Below, piece by piece: positions 16,628 through 25,505 of a stretch of DNA of 64,000 nucleotides. The notes under the pieces were generated by a model. The model did not search any database. It was not told the origin of the DNA and worked only from the letters and a program-made list of their open reading frames with translations. The stretch spans positions 1 to 64,000 of the forward strand of contig JANWIP010000003.1 of NCBI GenBank assembly GCA_025449845.1. The letters run 5' to 3'. The DNA comes from Solirubrobacteraceae bacterium (GTDB lineage: Bacteria; Actinomycetota; Thermoleophilia; Solirubrobacterales; Solirubrobacteraceae). Within the stretch, counting starts at the first letter, position 1. Every line of letters begins with the position of its first letter. The position numbers and the translations under genes are program-made.

Positions 16628-16954
16628 CTACCGCAGCGCCGCAAACAGTCCGGAACGGTCGTCTTCCGCTCCGGGGGCTACGCGAGGCAGGAAGGACAGC
16701 ATGATCTCACGGCGCGCTCTGACGCCGTTTGGGCCGCGTTCGATCAGCTCCAGCTTTGTCAGCGCATCCGTTCCATCTTGCGCCAGCGCAGGCGGAAGGG
16801 AAGTCCGGGCGACGTGGCGGCACTTGGAGTGCGCTTCTCCAATGTGGTTCCAGAGCCGCCAGGGAGCTTGCTTGAGATCGAGACGGAATGTGATCCACGG
16901 ATGGGTCTTGAGATATTCCCTCGACATGTCCGTATCATTGTCCGGCAATATCAC
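16628..16954 (-). pseudogene. Remnant of a Fic-family protein (N-terminal part only)
   Basis: The 108-codon frame (GTG 16954, or ATG 16927) contains 'HPWITFRLDLKQAPWRLW' and 'IGEAHSKCRHVARTSLPPAL'. This matches the N-terminal region seen in actinobacterial Fic proteins: a W-x-x-L-G-E-x-x-S-K-C-x-H-x-A block before the catalytic domain. After that the similarity stops. There is no inhibitory or catalytic HPFxxGNGR motif in this or neighbouring frames before the next gene. It is therefore read as a truncated gene; an intact short protein is possible. It lies 12 bases upstream of the O-antigen-ligase gene on the same strand. Confidence 0.5.
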
Positions 16955-17112
16955 CGAATAAGTCCTTCATTTGCAGGAAGTTTATGATTATGGCACGCTT
17001 TTTGACCCTCTGTATGTCCCTCCATAGGGGTGTTCAGATGTCCGTTCGTGCGGAACGCGCGAAACGCCAGCCGCCGCAAATTGGCTCATCCAGCGAAGGC
17101 TATGCGTGCGAC

Positions 17113-18492
17113 CTAGCGCAGCGTGCGCAGCGGATAGAGGTGCAGGAAGCCATACATCAACGCCACGGTCCATCCCAGCGTGGCCGACAGCGGCATGCGC
17201 TTGGGACTGAACAGCCGCGCGGTCACCAGATACACCCCCGGCAGCACCACCACCATGTAGTAGATGTAGCTGATGCGCCCCGACAGCAGGCTCTCAAGCG
17301 CAAAGGGCACGAACGTACCGAGGCACCAGCAGGCCCCCAGGGCAGCCACGCCATCCCCCTTGCGCCAGGCGGCCGCCACGGCAGCGAACAGCGCGGGAAT
17401 GGCCATGAAGATGATGAACGGATTGATGACGCCGCGGAAGTAGACCGTCGCGTGGCTGGCCACGAGATGGCCGTTGGCCACCGAGTTCACGGCAACCTTG
17501 GCGTAGTCGATGGCGTGTTCGTTGAGCAGCCATTGCCAGGGTGAGGAGGTGATGCCGACTTCGTGGGGCTTGGCCTGCAGCAGCTGCGCATAGTGGTACA
17601 TGTGAAAGAGATGCGTGAAAGGGCTGCCGGCGTAGGTGACGTGGTTGATGGGGTCATAACCGGGCACCAGCACATCAAGCAGCCACAGCAACCCCAGTAG
17701 GCTCACCGCGCCGCTGGCGAAGAACAGACCCATGGTGCGCCAGCCCCGCCCGATCTGCGCCTGGGGCAGCACGACGCCATCGCCATCGCCATCGTCGTGG
17801 CGATCCCTGCGTCGTGCCCACCTCCTACGCGTGAAGCGCAGGGCCTCCAGTAATGCCACCACGACAACGAGCAGCAGCGCCTCTTCCTTCATGCAGCCCG
17901 CCACCCCGAGCGCCATCCCCGCTCCTAGCCACCACCCCCGCAGATACAGCGCCATCGCCACCAGCATCATCGAAACCGCGTAGATGTCGAGCGTGGCGAT
18001 GCGCCCATGCACGAGCAGCAGGTTGTCAAGCGACATCACCCCCACCGCGCCAACTGCCAACCACGCTCCGCCTCCCGCGGATCGCACCATGGCGAACAGC
18101 GCAACCATCCCAATTAACCCAAACAACACGCTCCCGATTCGCCAGCCCCTAGCGTTATCGCCAAAGACCTTGATGCCCGCGGCAATCACCAGCTTGGCCA
18201 GCTGCGGGTGCTCTCCATTCGGGTCCTCGCCCTTAGGTGCCCCGTGATAGGGCGCGCCCGCCGGCGGTTCGATGTGATCGATCACCCGCGCGGCGTTGAC
18301 GTAGTAGTTCTCGTCGAAGATCAAAGTGTGCACGTCCCTCTGCTTGCAGGGACTGGTACAGGGCTGCCCCAGATGCAGCACGCGCGCGTACAGCGACAGC
18401 ACCAGGATCAGCGAAAGCACCACTGTCGGCGCCAGGGGGTCGGCCAGTAGGCGTTGGGCTTGTGCCCAGCCCCGGCGCATCGGCGTCAACAT
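17113..18492 (-). CDS. Dolichyl/polyprenyl-phosphate-mannose-protein mannosyltransferase (PMT family)
   Basis: 459 residues, about 11 membrane spans. The first outer loop carries the catalytic acidic pair in 'IFDENYYVNAARVIDH' and the block 'GEDPNGEHPQLAKLVIAAG', both characteristic of actinobacterial protein O-mannosyltransferases. 'LLLVHGRIATLDIYAVSMML' is also a family landmark. The enzyme transfers mannose from a polyprenyl phosphate carrier to Ser/Thr residues of exported proteins. One internal cytoplasmic loop is strongly charged (RHDDGDGDG). It is 50 bases downstream of the nucleotide-sugar dehydrogenase gene on the same strand. Confidence 0.93.
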   Translation of the reverse strand: MLTPMRRGWAQAQRLLADPLAPTVVLSLILVLSLYARVLHLGQPCTSPCKQRDVHTLIFDENYYVNAARVIDHIEPPAGAPYHGAPKGEDPNGEHPQLAKLVIAAGIKVFGDNARGWRIGSVLFGLIGMVALFAMVRSAGGGAWLAVGAVGVMSLDNLLLVHGRIATLDIYAVSMMLVAMALYLRGWWLGAGMALGVAGCMKEEALLLVVVVALLEALRFTRRRWARRRDRHDDGDGDGVVLPQAQIGRGWRTMGLFFASGAVSLLGLLWLLDVLVPGYDPINHVTYAGSPFTHLFHMYHYAQLLQAKPHEVGITSSPWQWLLNEHAIDYAKVAVNSVANGHLVASHATVYFRGVINPFIIFMAIPALFAAVAAAWRKGDGVAALGACWCLGTFVPFALESLLSGRISYIYYMVVVLPGVYLVTARLFSPKRMPLSATLGWTVALMYGFLHLYPLRTLR

Positions 18493-18542
18493 GCGCGCAG
18501 GACGTTACCTCACTGACAGAAATCTGCGGCTCGGGATGCGCC

Positions 18543-19805
18543 CTACAAACGCACGACGTTCGCCGCTGGCGCCCCGCCCCGCGTGACCCCACGCAGATCC
18601 ACGACGACGCGAGCGCGCTGCGCGACCATGCCGTGATCCACGCCTGGATGCGCGGTGACGATCACGACGAGATCGGCATCCCCGAGCAGCTGCTCCAGCG
18701 GCACGCTTGAGAGATCGAACTCGGTTAGCGAAGGCACATGCGGGTCGTGATAGCTGACCTCGGCCCCCTGCGCCCGCAACAGCGAGATGATCTTGAGCGC
18801 GGGCGACTCGCGGATATCCCCGACCCCCGGCTTGTAGCTGACCCCAAGCACGCCAACGCGAGCCCCTTTCAAGGGCAACCCGGCCTGGTTGAGCGCCCGC
18901 TGCACCTTGGCGGCGCAGTGATAGGGCATCTGCTGGTTGACCTTCCCCGCGAGCTCGATGAACTCGGTGCTCATGTCGAACTCGCGCGCGCGCCAGCTCA
19001 GATAGAAGGGATCGACCGGCAGACAGTGCCCCCCCATCCCCGGCCCAGGCTCGAAGCGCATGAACCCATAAGGCTTTGTGGCTGCCGCCTCGACGACCTC
19101 CCAGATGTCGATCCCCATGCGGTCGGTGAGCATCGCGAGCTCGTTGACGAGCGCGATGTTGACGGAGCGAAAGATGTTCTCGAGCAGCTTGGTCAGCTCG
19201 GCGGCCTCGGGCGTGGAGACGGGCACGAGCTGATCGCAGATCAGCCCATAGAGCTCGTGCGCCCGCTGCGCGCAGCCCTCGGTGAGTCCGCCGATGACCT
19301 TGGGCGTATTGCGCAAGGTGTAGTCGGTGCGCCCCGGATCGACGCGCTCGGGGGAGAAGGCCAGATGGAAGTCCCGCCCGGCGGCCAGCCCGGACTCCTC
19401 CAGCAGCGGCAGTACGCGCTCGCGCGTGGTGCCGGGGTAGGTGGTGGACTCAAGCACGACGAGCTGTCCGGCTTGCAGCACATCGGCGAGCGCCCGCGTG
19501 GAGTCCACGAGCGGCCCGAGGTCGGGCTCGCGGTTGGGCGTCAGCGGCGTGGGCACGCACACGAGCACCGCATCGGCCTTGGCCAGGTCGGCATAGCGCG
19601 TGGAGGCGTGGATGCGCGCGCCGATCTCGCCACCGCGCTCAAGCAGCTCCGAGGGCACATCCTCGATGTAGCTCTCGCCCGCGTTGATCGCCTGCACCTT
19701 GCGGGAGTCGACGTCGACGGCGATGACCTCGCAACCCTCTTGCGCGAAGGCGACCGCGAGCGGCAGCCCCACGTAGCCCAGCCCGATCACGCCGACCGTG
19801 GTCAT
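18543..19805 (-). CDS. Nucleotide sugar 6-dehydrogenase (UDP-GlcNAc/UDP-ManNAc dehydrogenase type)
   Basis: 420 residues. NAD-binding Rossmann motif 'VGVIGLGYVGLPLAVAFA' at the start, 'VLVCVPTPL' and 'LESTTYPGTT' in the first domain, then 'GPGMGGHCLPVDPFYLSW' with the catalytic cysteine, and a C-terminal domain with 'VGVLGVSYKPGVGDIRESP'. It oxidises C6 of a UDP-N-acetylhexosamine to the uronic acid. The 'GGHCLPVDP' version points to the WecC/WbpA branch rather than UDP-glucose dehydrogenase. A Gfo/Idh dehydrogenase and a 2-epimerase about 31 kb away could continue the pathway. Confidence 0.93.
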   Translation of the reverse strand: MTTVGVIGLGYVGLPLAVAFAQEGCEVIAVDVDSRKVQAINAGESYIEDVPSELLERGGEIGARIHASTRYADLAKADAVLVCVPTPLTPNREPDLGPLVDSTRALADVLQAGQLVVLESTTYPGTTRERVLPLLEESGLAAGRDFHLAFSPERVDPGRTDYTLRNTPKVIGGLTEGCAQRAHELYGLICDQLVPVSTPEAAELTKLLENIFRSVNIALVNELAMLTDRMGIDIWEVVEAAATKPYGFMRFEPGPGMGGHCLPVDPFYLSWRAREFDMSTEFIELAGKVNQQMPYHCAAKVQRALNQAGLPLKGARVGVLGVSYKPGVGDIRESPALKIISLLRAQGAEVSYHDPHVPSLTEFDLSSVPLEQLLGDADLVVIVTAHPGVDHGMVAQRARVVVDLRGVTRGGAPAANVVRL

Positions 19806-20031
19806 TCCTCGCAGAGCCTAGAGGTTGGCGCGGGCGGGGTGTGACGAGCGTGTTGCGAGGACCGAAGGCGCGGCCAACAGGCTGGAGAAGGCGGCCAACA
19901 CGCTAGGGCTGATGCGGTGAGGGCTGCATGCGGCCTGCATGCCACCCACCTTGGACTCGCCGGCCGCTCAAGGACTGTCGTTCAAGGTGGCGTTCTACGA
20001 GATGTGGGTTTCCCCGGTTGAAGACCGCCCA

Positions 20032-20301
20032 ATGCCACCAAACGCCCACAACAACTCCACGAAGCTCGCCACCCAGCTCATCAAGGCCCAAGAAGCCGCT
20101 GATCTGCAAAACGTCGACGTCCGCACGGTCCACGGATGGATCGAGCAGGATCGGATTCCCTACATCGAACTTCCCGGCCCGGGTAAAAGGCCGACGTATC
20201 GAATCCCGCTCCAGGGTCTGCTGAGCTCTCTCTCGGGCACCTACGATCTGGCCGCGGACGTTGAGGCGCTCTACCAAGACGCGCCGGCCGAAACGGGCTA
20301 G
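20032..20301 (+). CDS. Small helix-turn-helix (excisionase-like) DNA-binding protein
   Basis: About 89 residues from ATG 20032; an in-frame ATG at 19939 would add 31 residues. The core 'QEAADLQNVDVRTVHGWIEQ' followed by 'DRIPYIELPG' and 'TYRIPLQGLLSSL' is the winged-HTH pattern of excisionase/MerR-like DNA-binding domains: a helix-turn-helix, then a wing ending in a Tyr-Arg pair. Such proteins occur both as mobile-element excisionases and as stand-alone regulators. No integrase is nearby. No good ribosome binding site precedes either start. Confidence 0.6.
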   Translation: MPPNAHNNSTKLATQLIKAQEAADLQNVDVRTVHGWIEQDRIPYIELPGPGKRPTYRIPLQGLLSSLSGTYDLAADVEALYQDAPAETG

Positions 20302-20461
20302 CTGTAGTTCCTGAGTAGGTTGGTCTATCCGGGCCCCCTTGGAGGCTGAGAGCTCCGCTGCCCGAGATCTGTCCAAAGGGTTGTCAAAGGAGCGCCAGGG
20401 GAGCTGTGCGAGCCACGCGATCGGCACCCTTCGAAGAGGCGGGCGATGAGCCGAGAGCGCG

Positions 20462-21103
20462 CTACATCTCAAAGGCGGTGCGCCCACCAACCTCGACGAG
20501 TTCTTCCAGGAGCGCGCGCCCATCGCCGATGAGAGGCCCGCCATGGGCGAGCAGCAGGTGCTGGAAGTCGAGCTGATCGAGTAGCCGCTGGCAGGAGTCA
20601 AGCAGCCCCTGCTTGGTGCCAGGAGGGTCGTCCATGAGCGAGTCGGGGACGAACCCAAGCAGCCCGTGCTGCCCGTGAGGTCCGCCGAGCACGACGCCGT
20701 CGGCGATCAGCAAGGCATCGAAAGCCGGCAGGAACAGCGCCGTGTCATCGGGGCAGATGGCTCCCATCTCATAGGCCAGTACACCCCCCGGGAGCTGCTG
20801 GCCCACGGCAAACCCCTGGACGGGCTGATCGGCACTGAACTCATGCAGCCCGAGGCGGTCGCAGTAGACGGGGCAGTCATAGCGCTCGGCCAGCAGCCCG
20901 GCGTGGCGGTAGTGGTGGCGGTTAGAGAGCAGCACCGCGGCAGGCTGATGCGAGCGCGCGGCAAACCAGTCGAGCCCCTGCTCGGGAGGCAGCAGCGGAT
21001 CGATGGCAACGCCGGAGGGGTCGAGCCAGTAGGAGGACACCTCGACGTGGATGGTGGGGTGCCGGGCGGTCCAGTGAAAGAGGCCGGGAAGGATCTGCTC
21101 CAT
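20462..21103 (-). CDS. MBL-fold metallo-hydrolase-like protein
   Basis: 213 residues from ATG 21103. It begins 'MEQILPGLFHWTARHPTIHV' and contains 'VSSYWLDPSGVAIDPLLP', 'VLLSNRHHYRHAGLLAERYD' and 'LAHGGPLIGDGRALLEELVE'. This follows the layout of small MBL-fold proteins, but the metal motif is NRHHYRHA instead of the canonical HxHxDH, so metal binding may be partial or altered. A frameshifted second copy of the gene lies at 22917-23290. Function unknown. Confidence 0.72.
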   Translation of the reverse strand: MEQILPGLFHWTARHPTIHVEVSSYWLDPSGVAIDPLLPPEQGLDWFAARSHQPAAVLLSNRHHYRHAGLLAERYDCPVYCDRLGLHEFSADQPVQGFAVGQQLPGGVLAYEMGAICPDDTALFLPAFDALLIADGVVLGGPHGQHGLLGFVPDSLMDDPPGTKQGLLDSCQRLLDQLDFQHLLLAHGGPLIGDGRALLEELVEVGGRTAFEM

Positions 21104-21198
21104 GGCTTGAGGCTGACGATAGCGCCCGCACCGAAAAGCCGAGGTAGTGCGAAATCGCATTTGTGCCACGCCTTACGGCACAATTGGGGTCCGACCCC

Positions 21199-22332
21199 TT
21201 ATGCCTCGGAAGACGCCTCATCGTGAGTGCCGCCGCCGCTCGGCGTGCGACCGGAGCCCTCGAGGATGCCTGAGAGCTCGCTGGCGAGGTGAGGCAGCTC
21301 GGGCAGCGCCGGTTGCAGCTCGGAAGGCGGAGTGTCGGTGAAGGTCACCTCCGAGGTGGTGTAGCGAGCGACGGCGACAGGAGAATGGATGCCACGGAGG
21401 GCCCATTCGGTGACGGTGCTGGCACGGCCGGGGCAGAGCACGAGGCCGATGGAGGCCTCATCGCCGGGCTGGCGCTCGAGCTCGTCGACGGCGTTGAGAT
21501 AGAAGTTCATCTTCCCAGCGAACTCAGGCTTGAAGTCCTCGATCTTGAGGTCGACGACGACGAAGCGCCGCAAGATGTAGTTGTAGAAGAGGAGGTCGAG
21601 GAAGAATTCTTCGGCGCGCCCGGTCTCCCGATCGCGGATGCGTAAGGGGAACTGCCGCCCGGCAAGCGCGAAACCGCGCCCCATCTCCAGGAGAAAAGAC
21701 TGGACGTTGTTGAGCAGCGCCAGCTCGAGATCGCGCTCCTTCGCCTGCTGAGAGAGCGCAAGGAACTCGAAGTTGTAGGGGTCTTTGAGAGCATCGCGCA
21801 CCAACTGGGAGTGCGGCTGCGGGAGGGCGTGCTCGAAGCTTGAGAGCGTGCTGCCTTGGCGCCCGCGCAGGTCGCTGGCGATCTGCGCCTCTAGCACCTT
21901 GCGCGACCAGCTGTTCTCAAGCGCCTGCGCCGCGTACCAAAGGCGAGCCGCAGGCTCATCGAGCTTGTCGAGCAGGCAGCGAATATGCCCCCACGGCAAT
22001 TGTCCCACAGCCTGTGGGACAATTTGGCTGTCTGGCCAGCTGGCGGCGAATTGGCGCATGTAATGCAGGTTGCTGCGCGAGAGTCCCTTCATCTCAGGGA
22101 AGTCGCGACGGAGGTCTGTGGCAAGGCGGTCAATGACCCTGGCGCCCCACCCCTCGCGGCCCTCGCGCAGCAGGATGTCGTGCCCGATGTCCCAGTAGAG
22201 GCCGATGAGCTCGCTGTTGACGGCAAGCGCGGCACGGGTACGCGAGGCGGCGATGCGGGCCTGGATGCCGGCGAGGCACTGGGAATAGTCGTCAAGCAGC
22301 CGCGGGGCAGAGGAAGCGAGGGCCTTGCTCAT
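21199..22332 (-). CDS. DUF1016 (YhcG-type) PDDEXK nuclease domain protein
   Basis: 377 residues from ATG 22332, behind GGGAGC. The N-terminal DUF1016 domain shows 'LIGLYWDIGHDILLREGREG', 'GLSRSNLHYMRQFAASWPD' and 'LPWGHIRCLLDKL'. The C-terminal nuclease core runs 'FFLDLLFYNYILRRFVVVDL' with 'KIEDFKPEFAGKMNFYLNAV' and 'SIGLVLCPG', giving the D...D-x-K arrangement of PDDEXK enzymes. Family members are often found near restriction or mobile DNA, and their biological role is poorly defined. The C-terminus is Gly/Ser-rich. It is 95 bases upstream of the MBL gene on the same strand. Confidence 0.88.
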   Translation of the reverse strand: MSKALASSAPRLLDDYSQCLAGIQARIAASRTRAALAVNSELIGLYWDIGHDILLREGREGWGARVIDRLATDLRRDFPEMKGLSRSNLHYMRQFAASWPDSQIVPQAVGQLPWGHIRCLLDKLDEPAARLWYAAQALENSWSRKVLEAQIASDLRGRQGSTLSSFEHALPQPHSQLVRDALKDPYNFEFLALSQQAKERDLELALLNNVQSFLLEMGRGFALAGRQFPLRIRDRETGRAEEFFLDLLFYNYILRRFVVVDLKIEDFKPEFAGKMNFYLNAVDELERQPGDEASIGLVLCPGRASTVTEWALRGIHSPVAVARYTTSEVTFTDTPPSELQPALPELPHLASELSGILEGSGRTPSGGGTHDEASSEA

Positions 22333-22482
22333 GCGTGCTCCCGAAGCGAGGCGTACGCAGAAGAGCCGCAATGGGGCAGGCCACGAGAGGGGGAGGTGCG
22401 GAGAGGCATGGATCGCCAAGAGTAAGCACGACTGGCGATGCTTCTCTGGAGAGGGCCCGGGAGGGCCGGGTTGAGTTGGAGG

Positions 22483-22499
22483 GGCCGGCAGGGCCGGCC
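22483..22499. terminator. Short GC-rich hairpin downstream of a small membrane protein gene
   Basis: GGCCGGC (22483-22489) and GCCGGCC (22493-22499) form a perfect 7-bp stem. It sits just past the stop of the minus-strand small protein gene ending at 22525. There is no T-run, so termination is only suggested. Confidence 0.35.
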
Positions 22500-22524
22500 T
22501 TGTGTGGGCCGCGAGGTGCGGGGG

Positions 22525-22743
22525 CTAGCGGCCGCTTATGACTTGATGCGGGTCTTGGATGAGAGACGCCGGGTGGGGCTGCGCGTCGGTCTCATGGGGT
22601 GGCACGGATGATGCGGTAAGTGGCTCCGGGAAAGAGGAGTCCGGCCGGTGGCCCGATGCGCGCGCGGCGGAGAGGCGGAGCGCCAGGACGAGTAGCAGCA
22701 GGCCGGCACACCAGACGAGGACGACCACAAGGAGAAGCGACAT
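22525..22743 (-). CDS. Small single-span membrane protein, copy 2
   Basis: 72 residues from ATG 22743. It starts 'MSLLLVVVLVWCAGLLLLVL' followed by 'ALRLSAARASGHRPD' and a polar Pro/Ser/His tail. The helix, the Trp at residue 11 and the following Ala/Arg segment match the other two small proteins described at 11161-11379 and 23095-23409. No ribosome binding site is obvious. It is followed on the same strand by the DUF1016 nuclease gene. Function unknown. Confidence 0.5.
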   Translation of the reverse strand: MSLLLVVVLVWCAGLLLLVLALRLSAARASGHRPDSSFPEPLTASSVPPHETDAQPHPASLIQDPHQVISGR

Positions 22744-22916
22744 GGCGAGGATCAGGCTGCCGACGGCAGCCTATGGCCGCGGGTGCGGGCGCGGTTTGGA
22801 TCGGGCCGACGTGAAGCAGGGCGAGTATGGCTCGCGCTCATGTAACCCCCAATGAAAGGCGACGTACCAGGATGTCTAGCTGCGCGAGATTAGCACAACA
22901 GTTCCGACTGTGTGGC

Positions 22917-23290
22917 TTATGATTTTGGGCGACAGACGGGGCGGCTGCGAGCGGAATCGCCCATTCCCCCAATCGCCCATTCCCCTGGACAGGCCTGCCA
23001 CGGCGACGAGCAGGTGTTGGAGTAAAGGTCGTCGAGCAGGCGCCGGCAGGCGACGCGCTCGGCAAAGAGCTGTGCGTGGCGCAGGTGGTGGCGGTTAGGG
23101 CGGACGACGACGGCCGATGACTGGGCGCGAGAGGCAAACCAGTTGAGCCCCTCGTCCGAAAGGAGGGGGTCGAAGGCGACGCCCACTGCGTCGAACCAGT
23201 AGCTGGAGACCTCGATGTAGATCTGGGGGTGGCGGGCCGTCCGGTAAAAAGGCCGGGAAGGAGCTCGTGGGGGGATACGAGAGTTGCCCA
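22917..23290 (-). pseudogene. Frameshifted, truncated second copy of the MBL-fold gene
   Basis: The frame opens with 'ELLPGLF', then a one-base deletion near 23243-23250 moves the match to another frame reading 'YRTARHPQIYIEVSSYWFDA', 'VGVAFDPLLSDEGLNWFASR' and 'VVRPNRHHLRHAQLFAERVA'. These align one-for-one with the intact gene at 20462-21103 (LPGLFHWTARHP, VSSYWLDPSGVAIDPLL, NRHHYRHAGLLAERY). After this the C-terminal half is missing and the sequence ends in a 16-base tandem repeat (22965-22996). Confidence 0.82.
22965..22996. repeat. 16-bp tandem repeat in the degraded MBL copy
   Basis: AATCGCCCATTCCCCC is followed directly by AATCGCCCATTCCCCT, two copies with one difference. It lies at the point where the pseudogene loses similarity to its intact relative. 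Confidence 0.8.
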
Positions 23291-23409
23291 TAGCGGCGGG
23301 CACCAGGGGCGTGGCGTGTGAGGTCGCCACGGCGGGCGGCGAGGCAGAGCGCCAGGACGAACAGCAGAATGGTGGCCCAGAGGGCGGCGAGAATCGGCAG
23401 AACAAGCAC
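23095..23409 (-). CDS. Small single-span membrane protein, copy 3 (C-terminal part possibly spurious)
   Basis: The frame opens at GTG 23409 and encodes 'LVLPILAALWATILLFVLAL' followed by 'CLAARRGDLTRHAPGARR', again a helix with Trp at residue 11 and an Ala/Arg-rich exit. The rest of the 104-codon frame overlaps the degraded MBL gene in another frame and is unlikely to be selected, so the real protein may be shorter or the gene decaying. No ribosome binding site is visible. The 310 bases from here to the phosphoesterase start contain no clear gene. Confidence 0.38.
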   Translation of the reverse strand: MLVLPILAALWATILLFVLALCLAARRGDLTRHAPGARRYGQLSYPPTSSFPAFLPDGPPPPDLHRGLQLLVRRSGRRLRPPPFGRGAQLVCLSRPVIGRRRPP

Positions 23410-23720
23410 GGTAAGGAGATTGTACAGATTGTTGATTGATTATGTGTGGAATACTCATCTTGCAGAGTCCACCGCGCATGATGGAGGGGGCGCGGAGATA
23501 GCCGAGCGCCATGGCCGGGGGCGACTGGTCATCCCCGAGCCTCTATCGCGACGCCATCTCGCCGGCCGCCGGTGATCGAAGAACGAAGGAAGTCTGTACG
23601 GTCAATCATGATCTCCCCTGGTTGCGGTGATCAGACCGCAACCCGTCGCGGGTGCAGGTGTTGACGTGAGCGGGTATGTGCCGCTCCTGGCAGGAGACAA
23701 TCGATAGGGAGGGGACGGAT

Positions 23721-25496
23721 ATGCGTAGGGCGTTGGCGGTGATCGCGGCAACTATGGCGGTGCTGGGGTTGGGTTTCGGGGGAGCGTCCGCTGCCGTGGC
23801 GGCCGAAGGTATCCGCAAGATCCAGCACGTGGTGGTGATCATGCAGGAGAACCGCTCGTTCGACCAGTACTTCGGGACGTATCCGGGGGCCAATGGGATT
23901 CCGGCTGGGGTTTGCGTGCGAGACCCGCTCAACGGTGGGTGCGTGAAGCCGTTTCACGATGGAAGCGACAAGAACTACGGGGGGCCCCACGGCGCCTATT
24001 CGGCCAACGCCGATATCAATGGCGGCAAGATGGATGGGTTCGTGGACCAAGCCGAGCATGGCCAGCACTGTGGGGGCACAGAACCGGCGTGCAGCCCGTG
24101 CAGTCAGGAAACAGCTGGTGCCTGCGTTGATGTGATGGGCTATCACGACGCACGCGAGATCCCGAATTACTGGACATACGCCCAGAACTATGTCCTGCAG
24201 GACCGCATGTTCGAGTCGGCTCTGTCCTGGAGCCTGCCGGAGCACCTTTTCTTGACTTCCGCGTGGTCAGCGGCGTGCCCGGACGGGGATCCCAACCCGA
24301 TGGACTGTACGTCCTCGCTCGGCCTGACTCGCCCCGAAGCCGATCCGAACGTGTCATACGCATGGACCGACATCACATATCTGCTGCACAGGGCAGGCGT
24401 TAGTTGGGGCTACTACGTGTTCAAAGGCTCAGAGCCCGATTGTGAGTCCGACGAAGCGACGAGCTGCGCACCCGTGCGGCAGGGTCCTGTGACACCTGGC
24501 ATCTGGAACCCGCTGCCCAACTTCACCGATGTCAAGCAGGATGGCCAGCTGGGCAACATCCAGACGCTCACCAACTTCTATACGGCGGTGCACAATCAGG
24601 GCAGCTGCGGGTTGCCCAATGTCTCGTGGCTCGATCCCAACGGCACGGTGTCCGAGCATCCTCCGGGGCTGGTGTCTGCCGGCCAGGCATATGTGACAAC
24701 GCTGATCAACGCGATCATGCGCAGTCCGTGCTGGGGCAGTACGGCCATCTTCCTCTCCTGGGATGACTGGGGCGGATTTTACGATCACGTCACGCCCCCG
24801 GGCATCGATCAGAACGGCTACGGCCTGCGCGTGCCGGGCCTCGTCATCAGCCCCTACGCGAGGGCCGGCTACATCGATCACCAGCAGCTCAGCCATGACG
24901 CATATCTGAAGTTCATCGAGGATGACTTCTTGGGCGGGCAGCGGCTTGACCCGGCCACCGACGGCCGTCCCGACCCCCGCCCGGATGTGCGCGAAAACCT
25001 GCCGGGCCTCGGGAGCCTGCTAAGCGACTTCAACTTCAACCAGCAGCCGCGCCCACCGCTGATCCTGCCCGCGCATCCGGCCTCCGGCCCTGCCTCCACT
25101 CCGCAGGGCGGCTCAACCACATCAGCTGGCGCGCCACCTCTGCCGAGTCTGAACCTGCAACTGGTTGCGTCGGTTGCGCCGCGTCAGGACCTGCGCCTGC
25201 ACCATGGTCGTGTGTATCTGCAGGTGAGCTGCAACATGGCCTGCTCGCTGGATGCTCGTGGGCATCTGAATCTCACCCATCGCCACAGGCATCTCGGGCT
25301 GCGCCGTGTGCGAACGATGCTCATGGGCGGTCATGATGAACGCATCGGCCTGGCGCTATCGCGGAGGAACCTGGCCGCGGTGCGACGCACGCTGCACAGG
25401 GGGAGGGCGGTGACGGCGTCGATCGCCGTGGACGCTACGGGGATCGATGGATTGCGGCAGAGCTACAGCGTCAGTGTGGTGCTCAGCTACCGCTGA
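23721..25496 (+). CDS. Secreted phosphoesterase (phospholipase C / acid phosphatase-like family)
   Basis: 591 residues from ATG 23721, preceded by GGGAGGGG. The signal peptide ([20 protein letters not shown]) ends about residue 28. The domain starts with '[20 protein letters not shown]', the metal-binding hallmark of the phosphoesterase family, and later has '[19 protein letters not shown]' and '[20 protein letters not shown]'. Several cysteines in the first 170 residues could form disulfides. The C-terminal 130 residues form a separate domain with His/Arg-rich strands. It should hydrolyse phosphodiesters or monoesters outside the cell; the substrate is unknown. Confidence 0.92.
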   Translation: MRRALAVIAATMAVLGLGFGGASAAVAAEGIRKIQHVVVIMQENRSFDQYFGTYPGANGIPAGVCVRDPLNGGCVKPFHDGSDKNYGGPHGAYSANADINGGKMDGFVDQAEHGQHCGGTEPACSPCSQETAGACVDVMGYHDAREIPNYWTYAQNYVLQDRMFESALSWSLPEHLFLTSAWSAACPDGDPNPMDCTSSLGLTRPEADPNVSYAWTDITYLLHRAGVSWGYYVFKGSEPDCESDEATSCAPVRQGPVTPGIWNPLPNFTDVKQDGQLGNIQTLTNFYTAVHNQGSCGLPNVSWLDPNGTVSEHPPGLVSAGQAYVTTLINAIMRSPCWGSTAIFLSWDDWGGFYDHVTPPGIDQNGYGLRVPGLVISPYARAGYIDHQQLSHDAYLKFIEDDFLGGQRLDPATDGRPDPRPDVRENLPGLGSLLSDFNFNQQPRPPLILPAHPASGPASTPQGGSTTSAGAPPLPSLNLQLVASVAPRQDLRLHHGRVYLQVSCNMACSLDARGHLNLTHRHRHLGLRRVRTMLMGGHDERIGLALSRRNLAAVRRTLHRGRAVTASIAVDATGIDGLRQSYSVSVVLSYR

Positions 25497-25505
25497 GGGT
25501 GTGGC

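Noticed and set aside
23460-23575. Possible AbrB/VapB-like fragment ('RGRLVIPEPL') before the phosphoesterase
   Set aside because: Only about ten residues look suggestive, there is no start or partner toxin and the frame is broken.
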